Below are positions 1 to 6,550 of a stretch of 8,581 nucleotides of DNA, in pieces. Location of the stretch: contig DFLB01000008.1 of assembly GCA_002373995.1 (NCBI GenBank), positions 70,232 to 78,812 on the forward strand, given 5' to 3'. Every line of letters begins with the position of its first letter. The first letter of the stretch is position 1. Position numbers and translations under genes: made by a program. The DNA is from Bacteroidales bacterium UBA3630 (GTDB taxonomy: Bacteria; Bacteroidota; Bacteroidia; Bacteroidales; P3). The notes below the pieces were generated by a model. It ran no database searches. It had not been told where the DNA came from and saw nothing but the letters and a program-made list of their open reading frames with translations.

Positions 1-44
1 CTTAGGATGTGCTTAGGATATGCTTTGGATATGCTTTGGATGGG
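1..44. repeat. Tandem 11-bp repeat array, left copy
   Basis: Four contiguous 11-bp units are visible: CTTAGGATGTG (1-11), CTTAGGATATG (12-22), CTTTGGATATG (23-33) and CTTTGGATGGG (34-44). The units degenerate towards the gene side, and the array probably continues to the left of the window. Bases 1-19 are the exact reverse complement of bases 8558-8576 at the other end, so the nine-gene block is bracketed by inverted copies of this repeat. There are no unique spacers between units, so it is not a CRISPR array. The function is unknown. It lies upstream of the promoter and is therefore probably not transcribed with the genes. Confidence 0.9.
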
Positions 45-92
45 TGGAGACAGGTGGGGGAGAGTGGAGGAAGGGGGCTTGGTGTCAAGGGG
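42..92 (+). other. G-rich, purine-biased tract upstream of the promoter
   Basis: The + strand carries four runs of three or more G (42-44, 56-60, 73-77, 89-92) at roughly 16-base spacing, with extra GG pairs between them and very few C. It sits between the 11-bp repeats and the promoter. Such a strand could fold as a G-quadruplex with long loops, or via the GG pairs as a two-layer one, but the loops of 11 to 12 bases make this uncertain. It may instead simply be an extreme of the G-over-C bias in the left part of the window. Confidence 0.4.
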
Positions 93-103
93 TTGTAACT
101 TTT

Positions 104-136
104 TTTGCGGCGGTCGCGAATTTTTGTTTATTTTTG
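104..136 (+). promoter_or_regulatory. Bacteroides-type promoter (-33 TTTG, -7 TAnnTTTG)
   Basis: TTTG at 104-107 is followed after 21 bases by TATTTTTG at 129-136, which matches the Bacteroidota housekeeping sigma consensus TAnnTTTG exactly with suitable spacing. Transcription would start around 141-145, giving a 5' leader of about 20 to 25 bases before the ATG at 166. The leader is AT-rich and has no clear Shine-Dalgarno sequence; AAAGG abuts the ATG and is too close to act as one, as is usual in this phylum. It is the only full promoter match I found in the intergenic spaces, which supports a long transcription unit starting here. Confidence 0.7.
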
Positions 137-165
137 CGCAACGTTTATTATTAATATAGTAAAGG

Positions 166-648
166 ATGAAGAAACTGATTGTATGCGTGTTGTTGTTGTT
201 GGCGGCGGCCGGTTTGGGTGCGCAAGTGACGGTGACGGTGGTGGGGGTGGACGGGTCGAGCCGGACGATGGCGGTGGATGCGACAGGGGAGGTGTTTTTC
301 GGGACGGACTATGTGGCGGTGATGAGCAGCGCGTCGACGGGGCAGACGGAGCGTTTTGATATGGACGAGGTGAGCAAGATGCTCTTCAGCGGCAGCGTGC
401 GAGTGACCGATGTGCGGGGGATGACGTCGCTGAGATTGAGCCCAAATCCTGCGACGGAGCGTTTTGTGGTGCATGGAGTGGGGGAGGGCGGACAGTCGCT
501 GTCGGTCTACGATGTGCGTGGACGGCAGGTGATGCAGACGGTGTGTGGCGAGGGCGAGACGGTGGATGTGGGGATGCTGGCCGGAGGCATATACTTTGTG
601 CGAGTGGGGGAGAGGTTTGCGAAGTTGGTGGTCAGGAGACAGGAGTGA
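166..648 (+). CDS. Small secreted protein with T9SS type A C-terminal sorting domain
   Basis: The 160-residue product has a signal peptide at 1-19 (hydrophobic core after MKK, cleavage before Q20 in LGAQ). A short module of about 70 residues follows (about 21-88), containing ERFDMDEVSKMLFSG, a pattern also seen near the N terminus of the next gene's product. The rest, about 88-160, is a typical T9SS type A sorting domain: LSPNPATERF at 91-100, SVYDVRGRQV at 113-122 and GGIYFVRV at 140-147, ending in a KLVV strand. Such domains direct export through the Por/T9SS apparatus, where they are usually removed and the cargo anchored or released. The oddity is that almost no cargo remains once signal and sorting domains are removed. 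Codons end overwhelmingly in G (GTG, ACG, GCG), unlike genes at the right end. The family assignment of the sorting domain is firm; the function of the short module is unknown. Confidence 0.9.
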   Translation: MKKLIVCVLLLLAAAGLGAQVTVTVVGVDGSSRTMAVDATGEVFFGTDYVAVMSSASTGQTERFDMDEVSKMLFSGSVRVTDVRGMTSLRLSPNPATERFVVHGVGEGGQSLSVYDVRGRQVMQTVCGEGETVDVGMLAGGIYFVRVGERFAKLVVRRQE

Positions 649-710
649 GGATGGTAATAGGTTGGTTGATTGACAGATGAGTTTGTATGATGAGGGTGAG
701 GATTTGGTAA

Positions 711-3191
711 ATGACACTTATGAAGAAGGTTATATATCTGTTATCTTTTGCGGTGGGGCTGATGGTCTCGCTGACGGGATTGGAGGCGCAGGAGCGCTAT
801 ATCAGGGTATACTCGAATGGCGAGGTGGTGTACAATGCATCGACTACGGGTAGCAACCGGTTGACATTCAGCGGTAGCGATGCCGTGTTTACCCACAACG
901 GCGTATCGTGGACGACGACGGTGGGGGAGGTGGACAGTTTGGTGTTCTATCGTGGCAGCGGTGAGGACACGAACGATGTGGGCGGTGGCGACACGGTGAG
1001 TGTGGATACTGCGGGAGCGGTGTACATCACGTGGAACGGCACGACGGTCGATGTGGTGAACCCCTTTGAAACACAGGGAGTCACGGTGACGAACGAGGGT
1101 GGGGATGTGAGTGTGGTTTCGACGATAGACAGTGCATATATACCTTATATACTGCGAGGTACGTCGCAGGAAGGGTCGTTGACCATCAGTACGGTGGAGA
1201 AGGTCTTTCTGCGGATGGACAACCTGAGTCTTGCCTCGACATCGGGGCCAGCCATACTGATTGCGAGCGACAAGAAGGCGGTGTTTGAGCTGGCGGGAAC
1301 CAGCACGCTGTCGGACAATGCTTTAAGCAATGGAAAGGGTGCGTTGCAGAGTGTGGGAAAGATAGCCTTTCAGGGAGAGGGGACATTGAACGTCAGTGGT
1401 TTGGCGAAGCATGGCATTCAGAGTAGCGGCAGTTGTACGGTCAACGGCGGTACGGTGAATGTGGTGTCGGCGGTGAAGGATGGTATGAATGTGGACAACT
1501 TCTACCTGTACGATGGAGTGGTGAGTGTGACGGGGACGGGAGGTGACGGAGTGGATGGCGACCAGGGGCACATAGAGATATACGGAGGCCGCCTGACAGT
1601 GGTCTGCACGGCTGACGATGCCAAGGGTTTGTGTTGCGACAGCACGATGACGATAGCGGGAGGTACGGTTGATGTGACGGTCAACGGGGTGCAGTCGAAA
1701 GGCATCAAAACCAAGGGGTTGCTGGTGGTGAGTGGCGGTAGTGTGACGGTGAATGCCGGTGGGACGCTCAGTCTGGAGCCAGTGGGGGCGGGCTATGACC
1801 CCTCGTACTGCACCGGCATCAAGGTGGGCGGCAATGCCCTCTTCGTGGGCGGGGAGACGACGGTGGTTTGTGCATCGACCAATGCCGGAGGGAAGGCTGT
1901 CTCGGCGGACGGCAACATCACCCTTGCGGCCGGTACGCTCAGCCTGAGCGCTACCGGCGCTTGCGCCAAGTATATGGACTCCACAGGTGCTTACGACAGT
2001 TATGCCTCGGCCTGCCTGAAGGCTAACGGCAACATTGCTGTCAGCGGTGGCACGCTGACAGCCACTGCAGGCGGGAGAGCCATCACCTGCGACGGCATAT
2101 ACACGCAGACGGGTGGCAGAGTGACAACCACGACCAATGCAGCTGGCTTTACCACTATTGGCAGTGGCACTTCGTGTAGCGACGGTTTTGCCCCGGCCTG
2201 TCTCAAGGCCGACGGGGATATATCGATAACGGCGGGTGTTTTCTCCGGCACCAGTACCGGCAAGGGAGGTAGGGGTATCGTCTCCAATGGTAGCTTCACG
2301 GCTGGCACACTGGATGGTGCAGACAGCTTGTTGCGCGTCTATGTCAGCACAAGCGGAGCAACGGTCAATTCGACCACCAACAGCAATGCATGGAAAGGTA
2401 TAGCAAAGGGAATCAAGATTGAAGGCAACATCACGATAAACAGCGGCTATGTGCAGTCGTACTGCTCGCAGACCAGCGGCGATCCGACAGGCGAGGCCAT
2501 TGAGAGTAAGGACTCTATCTTCATTCACGGCGGATACATTGAGGCCAACGCCTATGACGACCCCATTAACACTGCCGTTTACTATGAACAGACGGGGGGA
2601 TACGTGTGGGCTTACTCGCGGCACAACGACGCCGTGGATTGCAACGGCACAATGATGCGTCTATCAGGCGGAGTGCTGATAGCCATTGGAAGCGAGTGTG
2701 CTATCGACAACAACCGAGAGGAAAGCGGACAGCTTGAGATCACAGGTGGCACGATAGTGGCCATTGGCGGAAGCATGGGTGCCATCGAGAGCGCGCCCAC
2801 CTGTAGCGGTACGCAGAAAGGCCTTACTTGGGGCAGTGCGGGCGGAGGAGGACCGTGGGGCGGTGGCGGCGGCAGCGGATCGTCGTTGGCTACCAATGGT
2901 TTCTGTGTCAAGACATCGTCGGGTAGCGAGGTGTTGACTTTCAAGATGCCCACGGTCAGCGGCAGCGGGTTCTACACACCTGAGGTGGCCGACTATGGTC
3001 CCGGTGGTCCCGGAGGCGGTCCCGGCGGTAGCGGCACCAGCGCCATTTATGTATCTTCACCCGACATCGTCAGCGGCACGTACTATTACTACAGTTCGCC
3101 GACTGTCAGCGGTGGTAGCCACTGGCATGGATTGTATAGTGGGGCGACGGTGACGACCTCAGGCAGTGGAACTTCGGTAACAGCGCAGTAA
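711..3191 (+). CDS. Secreted Cthe_2159-type beta-helix protein (carbohydrate-binding domain)
   Basis: The 826-residue product resembles the Cthe_2159 family of right-handed beta-helices, whose founder from Clostridium thermocellum binds polygalacturonate and cellulose and carries calcium. A signal peptide ends at about LEAQ (24-27). Residues 28-82 form a short module (RYIRVYSNGEVVYN, then VDSLVFY). The helix runs from about 102 to 700, with the classic start VYITWNGTTVDVVNP (104-118) and at least 16 rungs shaped x-G/A-I/V/L followed by hydrophobic-GG-hydrophobic. Aspartate-rich turns such as GDGVDGD (278-284) suit metal binding. Glycine-rich linkers at 710-724 and 763-775 bound the C-terminal tail. 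There is no T9SS sorting domain and no lyase motif I can identify. Sixteen cysteines are unusual. The start could be the ATG at 720 (MKKVIYLL), which gives a tidier signal peptide; upstream signals do not decide. Codon ends shift from G towards C along the gene. Confidence 0.88.
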   Translation: MTLMKKVIYLLSFAVGLMVSLTGLEAQERYIRVYSNGEVVYNASTTGSNRLTFSGSDAVFTHNGVSWTTTVGEVDSLVFYRGSGEDTNDVGGGDTVSVDTAGAVYITWNGTTVDVVNPFETQGVTVTNEGGDVSVVSTIDSAYIPYILRGTSQEGSLTISTVEKVFLRMDNLSLASTSGPAILIASDKKAVFELAGTSTLSDNALSNGKGALQSVGKIAFQGEGTLNVSGLAKHGIQSSGSCTVNGGTVNVVSAVKDGMNVDNFYLYDGVVSVTGTGGDGVDGDQGHIEIYGGRLTVVCTADDAKGLCCDSTMTIAGGTVDVTVNGVQSKGIKTKGLLVVSGGSVTVNAGGTLSLEPVGAGYDPSYCTGIKVGGNALFVGGETTVVCASTNAGGKAVSADGNITLAAGTLSLSATGACAKYMDSTGAYDSYASACLKANGNIAVSGGTLTATAGGRAITCDGIYTQTGGRVTTTTNAAGFTTIGSGTSCSDGFAPACLKADGDISITAGVFSGTSTGKGGRGIVSNGSFTAGTLDGADSLLRVYVSTSGATVNSTTNSNAWKGIAKGIKIEGNITINSGYVQSYCSQTSGDPTGEAIESKDSIFIHGGYIEANAYDDPINTAVYYEQTGGYVWAYSRHNDAVDCNGTMMRLSGGVLIAIGSECAIDNNREESGQLEITGGTIVAIGGSMGAIESAPTCSGTQKGLTWGSAGGGGPWGGGGGSGSSLATNGFCVKTSSGSEVLTFKMPTVSGSGFYTPEVADYGPGGPGGGPGGSGTSAIYVSSPDIVSGTYYYYSSPTVSGGSHWHGLYSGATVTTSGSGTSVTAQ

Positions 3192-3217
3192 GTATTTCGT
3201 TTTTTACTTTGATAATT

Positions 3218-3925
3218 ATGAAAAGGACAATCAGTATAGTGGTGATGTTGATGGCAGTGGTCTTATCAGCTTGCAACAAGAATGAGGGTACCGGTGGGTC
3301 GGCTACGGTGCAGGGCAAGGTCTACAAGGTTATTCATGCCGACGATGACTATGACCTCAGTACCGACACGGTGGTGGCTGCCAAGCAGGACGTCTTCATC
3401 GTCTATGGCAGCGAGGGCTATGTGGGTGACGACGTGGAAACTGGCGACGATGGTGGCTACCGCTTCCGCTACCTGACGGCGGGCGATTATACGGTTTATG
3501 CCTACAGCGAACTGGCCAGCGGCGAGAAAGTGGCTGTCAAGCATACGGTTACGGTTGCCGACGGGAAGACGGTGGATGTGCCGGATATCTATATCCATAC
3601 CGGCAAGGCCAACGGAACCTCGATGGTAAGGGGCTGGGTGCAGTGTACTTGGTTTGACAAAAATGCCAACACGGTGCGCACCGGTTGGGCCCTTGGGGAG
3701 AGGGTATACATCCAACGGATGGGAGAGGAATACTACTTCGACGATACGCGTGTGGGTCTCGGCGGGGTGTTCTACTTTCAGAAATTGCCACCCGACACAT
3801 ACGTTATCTATGCCTTGGGACAATACAATGACGAAACTCCCTATGCAGTCTACGATACTGTCTCTGTCGATGCGACAGGGCGGATCTACGACGCCGATAC
3901 TCTGAATATTAGATTAAAAGCATAA
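3218..3925 (+). CDS. Lipoprotein with two Ig-like (prealbumin-type) modules
   Basis: The 235-residue product begins with a lipoprotein signal whose lipobox LSAC places the lipidated cysteine at 19. Following residues CNKNEG are charged, loosely like a Bacteroidota surface-export signal, but do not match it cleanly. Two similar beta-sandwich modules follow, at about 29-127 and 136-235. Each has a predicted strand pair ending in a G-x-F/Y-x-F-x-x-L turn and an aromatic strand: GGYRFRYLTAGDYTVYAYS at 79-97 and GGVFYFQKLPPDTYVIYALG at 182-201. This is the pattern of carboxypeptidase-regulatory or SpaA/Cna-B-like folds. No isopeptide or enzymatic residues could be assigned. It starts 26 bases after the beta-helix gene, and I choose the ATG at 3218; an in-frame TTG at 3209 is possible but less likely. 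It is probably an envelope-anchored structural or binding protein working with the beta-helix protein; specific role unknown. Confidence 0.82.
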   Translation: MKRTISIVVMLMAVVLSACNKNEGTGGSATVQGKVYKVIHADDDYDLSTDTVVAAKQDVFIVYGSEGYVGDDVETGDDGGYRFRYLTAGDYTVYAYSELASGEKVAVKHTVTVADGKTVDVPDIYIHTGKANGTSMVRGWVQCTWFDKNANTVRTGWALGERVYIQRMGEEYYFDDTRVGLGGVFYFQKLPPDTYVIYALGQYNDETPYAVYDTVSVDATGRIYDADTLNIRLKA

Positions 3926-3929
3926 TAAT

Positions 3930-4340
3930 ATGAAAAAACGTATCATCATTCTGTTAGTCTTCACTCTCATCGGTGGTTGCCTCTATGCCCAAGACAAGGC
4001 CGGCAAGCGTGAGCGCAAGAAAAACCTCGTCGTCAAGGAATGGAACGTCAAGGCTGGTAGCCGAACCCCCTATCTTGACAATGTTGTCACCTATGACGAA
4101 CTGGGCCGCAAAGTGGAAGAAATCGAGTACGCCTCCTATGGGCAGAAGAAACGCGTTACCTACACCTACGAGGGCAACAGCACCAAGTGCAAAGAGCAGG
4201 TGGAATATGACGACAAAAACAAGCCAGTGCGTATCAAACAGTTCGAATACAATGACGACGGCACACGCAAGGTACAGAAAAACTATAAGCCCAATGGTAA
4301 GCTTGAGAGTACTAAAACCTTCGAATATTCGTATAAATGA
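3930..4340 (+). CDS. Small secreted YD/RHS-like repeat protein
   Basis: The 136-residue product has a signal peptide (MKKRIIILLVFTLIGG) with a likely signal peptidase I site before Q21 in CLYAQ. Cys17 in IGGC could alternatively be lipidated. The mature part starts very basic (KRERKK at 26-31). It then consists of imperfect repeats of about 20 residues with alternating aromatic and charged positions: YDELGRKVEEIEY (55-67), YDDKNKPVRIKQFEY (93-107), YNDDGTRKVQKNY (107-119) and YKPNGKLESTKTFEY (119-133). These resemble the YD-type or MORN-2-type strands seen in Bacteroidota secreted proteins. It starts only four bases after the lipoprotein gene, and its stop overlaps the start of the VTC gene by ATGA, so translation of the two is probably coupled. 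No enzyme motif is visible; a periplasmic or surface accessory role is inferred from position only. Confidence 0.8.
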   Translation: MKKRIIILLVFTLIGGCLYAQDKAGKRERKKNLVVKEWNVKAGSRTPYLDNVVTYDELGRKVEEIEYASYGQKKRVTYTYEGNSTKCKEQVEYDDKNKPVRIKQFEYNDDGTRKVQKNYKPNGKLESTKTFEYSYK

Positions 4341-5095
4341 GCGTGCTTGATCAGATGCAACCCATCGGACTTGATGACATGAAGGCCGTCAGGTTGATGA
4401 ACCGTGTGGATCAAAAGTATATGGCTTCCGTGAGTCAGTTGGAAGAACTACTCTCGCGCGTTGCCGACAGCTACTATGTGCAGCATGTTGCCGGCGACCC
4501 GCTGGCTCCCTATCGCACACTCTATTTCGACACTGAAGGCCTGTGCATGTACACCATGCACCATAACCAGAAGTTAAACCGTCAGAAACTGCGCGTGCGC
4601 ACCTATCGTTCGACAGATACAACCTTCTTCGAAATCAAGAATAAAGACAACAAAAAGAAGACGCGTAAAGTCAGGATACCCATCGATGTAGTGATGTTTG
4701 ATGGCGCCCTGTCGGTGCCAGAAGTGACGCAGTTCGTCAATAACAACACGCCTTATCCTGTTGATAGTTTACATCAGTGTCTTGAGAACCGTTTTGAGCG
4801 TATCACGCTCGTTGACAAAGGTATGAGTGAACGTATTACCATCGACCGCGGTATCACCTTCCACAATCGTGCCACTGGCATCGAGGCCGACATAAGCAAG
4901 CTCCTCGTCATTGAAGTGAAACACGAAGTTGGTGCGCCGATGAGCAACATCGAACGTGCGTTGCACGATTTGCACGTCTTGCCGCGTCGTATGAGCAAAT
5001 ACTGCATTGGCACTGCTTTGACCGACCCTGCTGCCAAACGTAACCGGTTTAAACCCAAACTGCTGCATATAGAAAAGATAATGAACAACATTTAA
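4337..5095 (+). CDS. VTC-domain polyphosphate polymerase-like protein
   Basis: The 252-residue product is essentially one VTC domain, of the triphosphate tunnel metalloenzyme (TTM) superfamily. In yeast Vtc4 this fold polymerises polyphosphate from ATP. Tunnel-type residues are visible on successive strands: NRVDQKYM (22-29), the tyrosine/arginine strand YRTLYFDTE (59-67), LRVRTY (85-90, R86 and R88), FFEIKNK (97-103, E99 and K101), ERITIDRGI (165-173), VIEVKHE (191-197, E193 and K195) and the terminal MSKY (219-222, S220 and K221). The basic residues would bind the triphosphate and the acidic ones the metal. There is no signal peptide or membrane segment, so the domain should be cytoplasmic. 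Its start overlaps the upstream stop (ATGA), and a DUF4956 membrane protein follows after 14 bases, the usual partner of bacterial VTC proteins. Polymerase activity in this bacterial branch is inferred from the fold; the true product is not certain. Confidence 0.92.
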   Translation: MSVLDQMQPIGLDDMKAVRLMNRVDQKYMASVSQLEELLSRVADSYYVQHVAGDPLAPYRTLYFDTEGLCMYTMHHNQKLNRQKLRVRTYRSTDTTFFEIKNKDNKKKTRKVRIPIDVVMFDGALSVPEVTQFVNNNTPYPVDSLHQCLENRFERITLVDKGMSERITIDRGITFHNRATGIEADISKLLVIEVKHEVGAPMSNIERALHDLHVLPRRMSKYCIGTALTDPAAKRNRFKPKLLHIEKIMNNI

Positions 5096-5109
5096 TACCG
5101 ATTTAAACC

Positions 5110-5835
5110 ATGAAACCTCTATTGCTGCAAAGCACAGAAATTAACGAAAGTATCGCTGCTCGTTTCGGTAATGCCGAGGAGCAGAGTATCGACTTCCTTG
5201 GATTGCCACTCTTTGATGGCCCCGGCCTCTGGCGTCTGCTTATACTTTTCGGTATCAACCTCTTGGTATGCTGGGTTATCACTCATTTCTTTTATTACCG
5301 CAAAAGCCGCCGCCGCGACTACTACTTCACCTACATGCTCTTCTCCACCGCCATTTTCTTTATTCTCTACCAACTCCAAAACATGAAGATAGAAGTCGGT
5401 ATTGCTCTCGGTCTCTTCGGTATATTCAGTATGATACGCTATCGCACCGAGCAGCTGCCCATCCGCGAGATGACCTACCTCTTTGTCCTCATCGCCATCA
5501 GTATCATCAACGGTGCCGGCATGGCCTCCAGCTACGTCTCCTTCGCCGCCGTCAATATTCTTTTCATTGCCATCATCTGGGTACTCGAAGCTGTTGGCAT
5601 GTTTAATCGCAAGTCCCAGAAGATCATTACCTATGAGAAGATAGATCTCATCCGCCCCGACCGACGCGAGGATCTCCTCGCCGACCTCCGTCAGCGCACC
5701 GGCCTCGACATCGTCAAAGTTCAAGTGGGTAGTATCAATTTCTTGAAAGACACTGCTTTCATTAAAGTAACCTACATACCTGAAGACAGCGAGCCCAACG
5801 ACATTGACATGGTCACCAAGTTTAAAAACAAGTAA
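5110..5835 (+). CDS. DUF4956 family inner-membrane protein
   Basis: The 241-residue product has four or five membrane segments, at about 40-62, 73-89, 94-108, 122-138 and 142-162. The family signature is well preserved: FGIFSMIRYRTEQLPIREMT at 103-122, with a conserved arginine-rich stretch after the third segment. The cytoplasmic C-terminal region (about 165-241) has a ferredoxin-like strand pattern (IVKVQVGSINFLKDTAFIKV at 201-220). There is no cleavable signal peptide. DUF4956 genes are very often neighbours of VTC genes. By analogy with the yeast VTC complex, where the nascent polymer is threaded through a membrane channel, it may serve as channel or membrane anchor for the adjacent VTC protein. 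The family has no established biochemical function that I can name. Its stop overlaps the next start (TAATG). Confidence 0.92.
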   Translation: MKPLLLQSTEINESIAARFGNAEEQSIDFLGLPLFDGPGLWRLLILFGINLLVCWVITHFFYYRKSRRRDYYFTYMLFSTAIFFILYQLQNMKIEVGIALGLFGIFSMIRYRTEQLPIREMTYLFVLIAISIINGAGMASSYVSFAAVNILFIAIIWVLEAVGMFNRKSQKIITYEKIDLIRPDRREDLLADLRQRTGLDIVKVQVGSINFLKDTAFIKVTYIPEDSEPNDIDMVTKFKNK

Positions 5836-6533
5836 TGCACGGCAAGCGCTGCATATTACTTCTCCTCCTGTGGCCTGTCCTTGTCGTGGCCCAGCATTAC
5901 GACTTGGCCTCCGAACTCTCGGCAGCCGCTGGCTTCAAGGCATGGCGCGGTGGCAGTATTTCGTTGAGCGAGAAGGCTCGTTTTACGCAGAGCAGCACCC
6001 GCTACAGCCAGAGTAAAACCGCCATCGTACTGCAGCAGAACATCTTGCGTCGCCAGCTGGACCTCTATGATCTCCGTCTTCGCCTCGGCGCGGGCTACAC
6101 CTTCATCAACCGGCTCTCTGACCCCTACACGAATCCTTACTACGAGAACCAGCATCGCCTGATGACGCAGGCTTCCCTTGGCTGGCGCTACGGCTTCTGG
6201 CGGTTCACCACACGCCTGCGTGCCCAAGGCACCTTCCGCGATGCCTCACGTGGCGACTACCGCTACAACCCAAAGCTCGCCCTCCGCTTCCGCCTCTCTG
6301 CGGCCTATGCTCTGCCTGACCGCCCGTGGAAATTCGCTGCCCACACCGAATTCTTCTATCGTGCCAACGACCCCCGCGGTGCCTTCATCGACGAGTGGCG
6401 CACCACCGCCGAGGCCACCTACCTCCTCGACCGCCACTCCTCCCTGACCTTCTACGCCAAATACTTCCACGAACTCCAGCAGTCCAATCCCTTGCGTATG
6501 TTGGCCCTCGGACTGCGTTACAATTTTGAATAA
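5835..6533 (+). CDS. Probable outer-membrane beta-barrel, DUF2490-like
   Basis: The 232-residue product has a signal peptide ending at VVAQ (17-20). The rest shows alternating hydrophobic and polar strands with many aromatic girdle residues and arginines, as in small outer-membrane barrels. Examples are LDLYDLRLRLGAGYTF (75-90), SLGWRYGFWRFTTRLRAQG (114-132), PKLALRFRLSAAYAL (146-160) and SLTFYAKYFH (203-212), ending in LALGLRYNFE. Layout and the fragments QHRLMTQ and NPKLALRFR resemble the DUF2490 family. The start codon overlaps the DUF4956 stop by one base, so both are probably translated together. Position suggests an outer-membrane component for whatever the VTC/DUF4956 pair makes, either an exporter or a structural barrel. 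The barrel call is fairly firm, the family call moderate, and the role is inferred. Confidence 0.78.
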   Translation: MHGKRCILLLLLWPVLVVAQHYDLASELSAAAGFKAWRGGSISLSEKARFTQSSTRYSQSKTAIVLQQNILRRQLDLYDLRLRLGAGYTFINRLSDPYTNPYYENQHRLMTQASLGWRYGFWRFTTRLRAQGTFRDASRGDYRYNPKLALRFRLSAAYALPDRPWKFAAHTEFFYRANDPRGAFIDEWRTTAEATYLLDRHSSLTFYAKYFHELQQSNPLRMLALGLRYNFE

Positions 6534-6550
6534 CGAAACCTTCAATACAG

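Noticed and set aside
1..44. CRISPR-like array
   Set aside because: The 11-bp units are directly contiguous with no spacers, and no cas genes are present.
132..160. Possible dif (XerCD) site, because TTTGCGCA resembles one dif arm
   Set aside because: Only the TGCGCA arm agrees with the known gammaproteobacterial site; the second arm is poor, the region is better explained as a promoter leader, and I do not know the host's dif sequence.
1323..2624. 433-codon open frame on the - strand inside the beta-helix gene
   Set aside because: The + strand product shows clear beta-helix rungs. The antisense translation has no motif, and the long open frame follows from GC-rich, repetitive codon usage.
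3205..3211. TACTTTG before the lipoprotein gene as a -7 promoter box
   Set aside because: It is one base short of TAnnTTTG, no TTTG lies at the right distance upstream, and transcription would start within the coding region.
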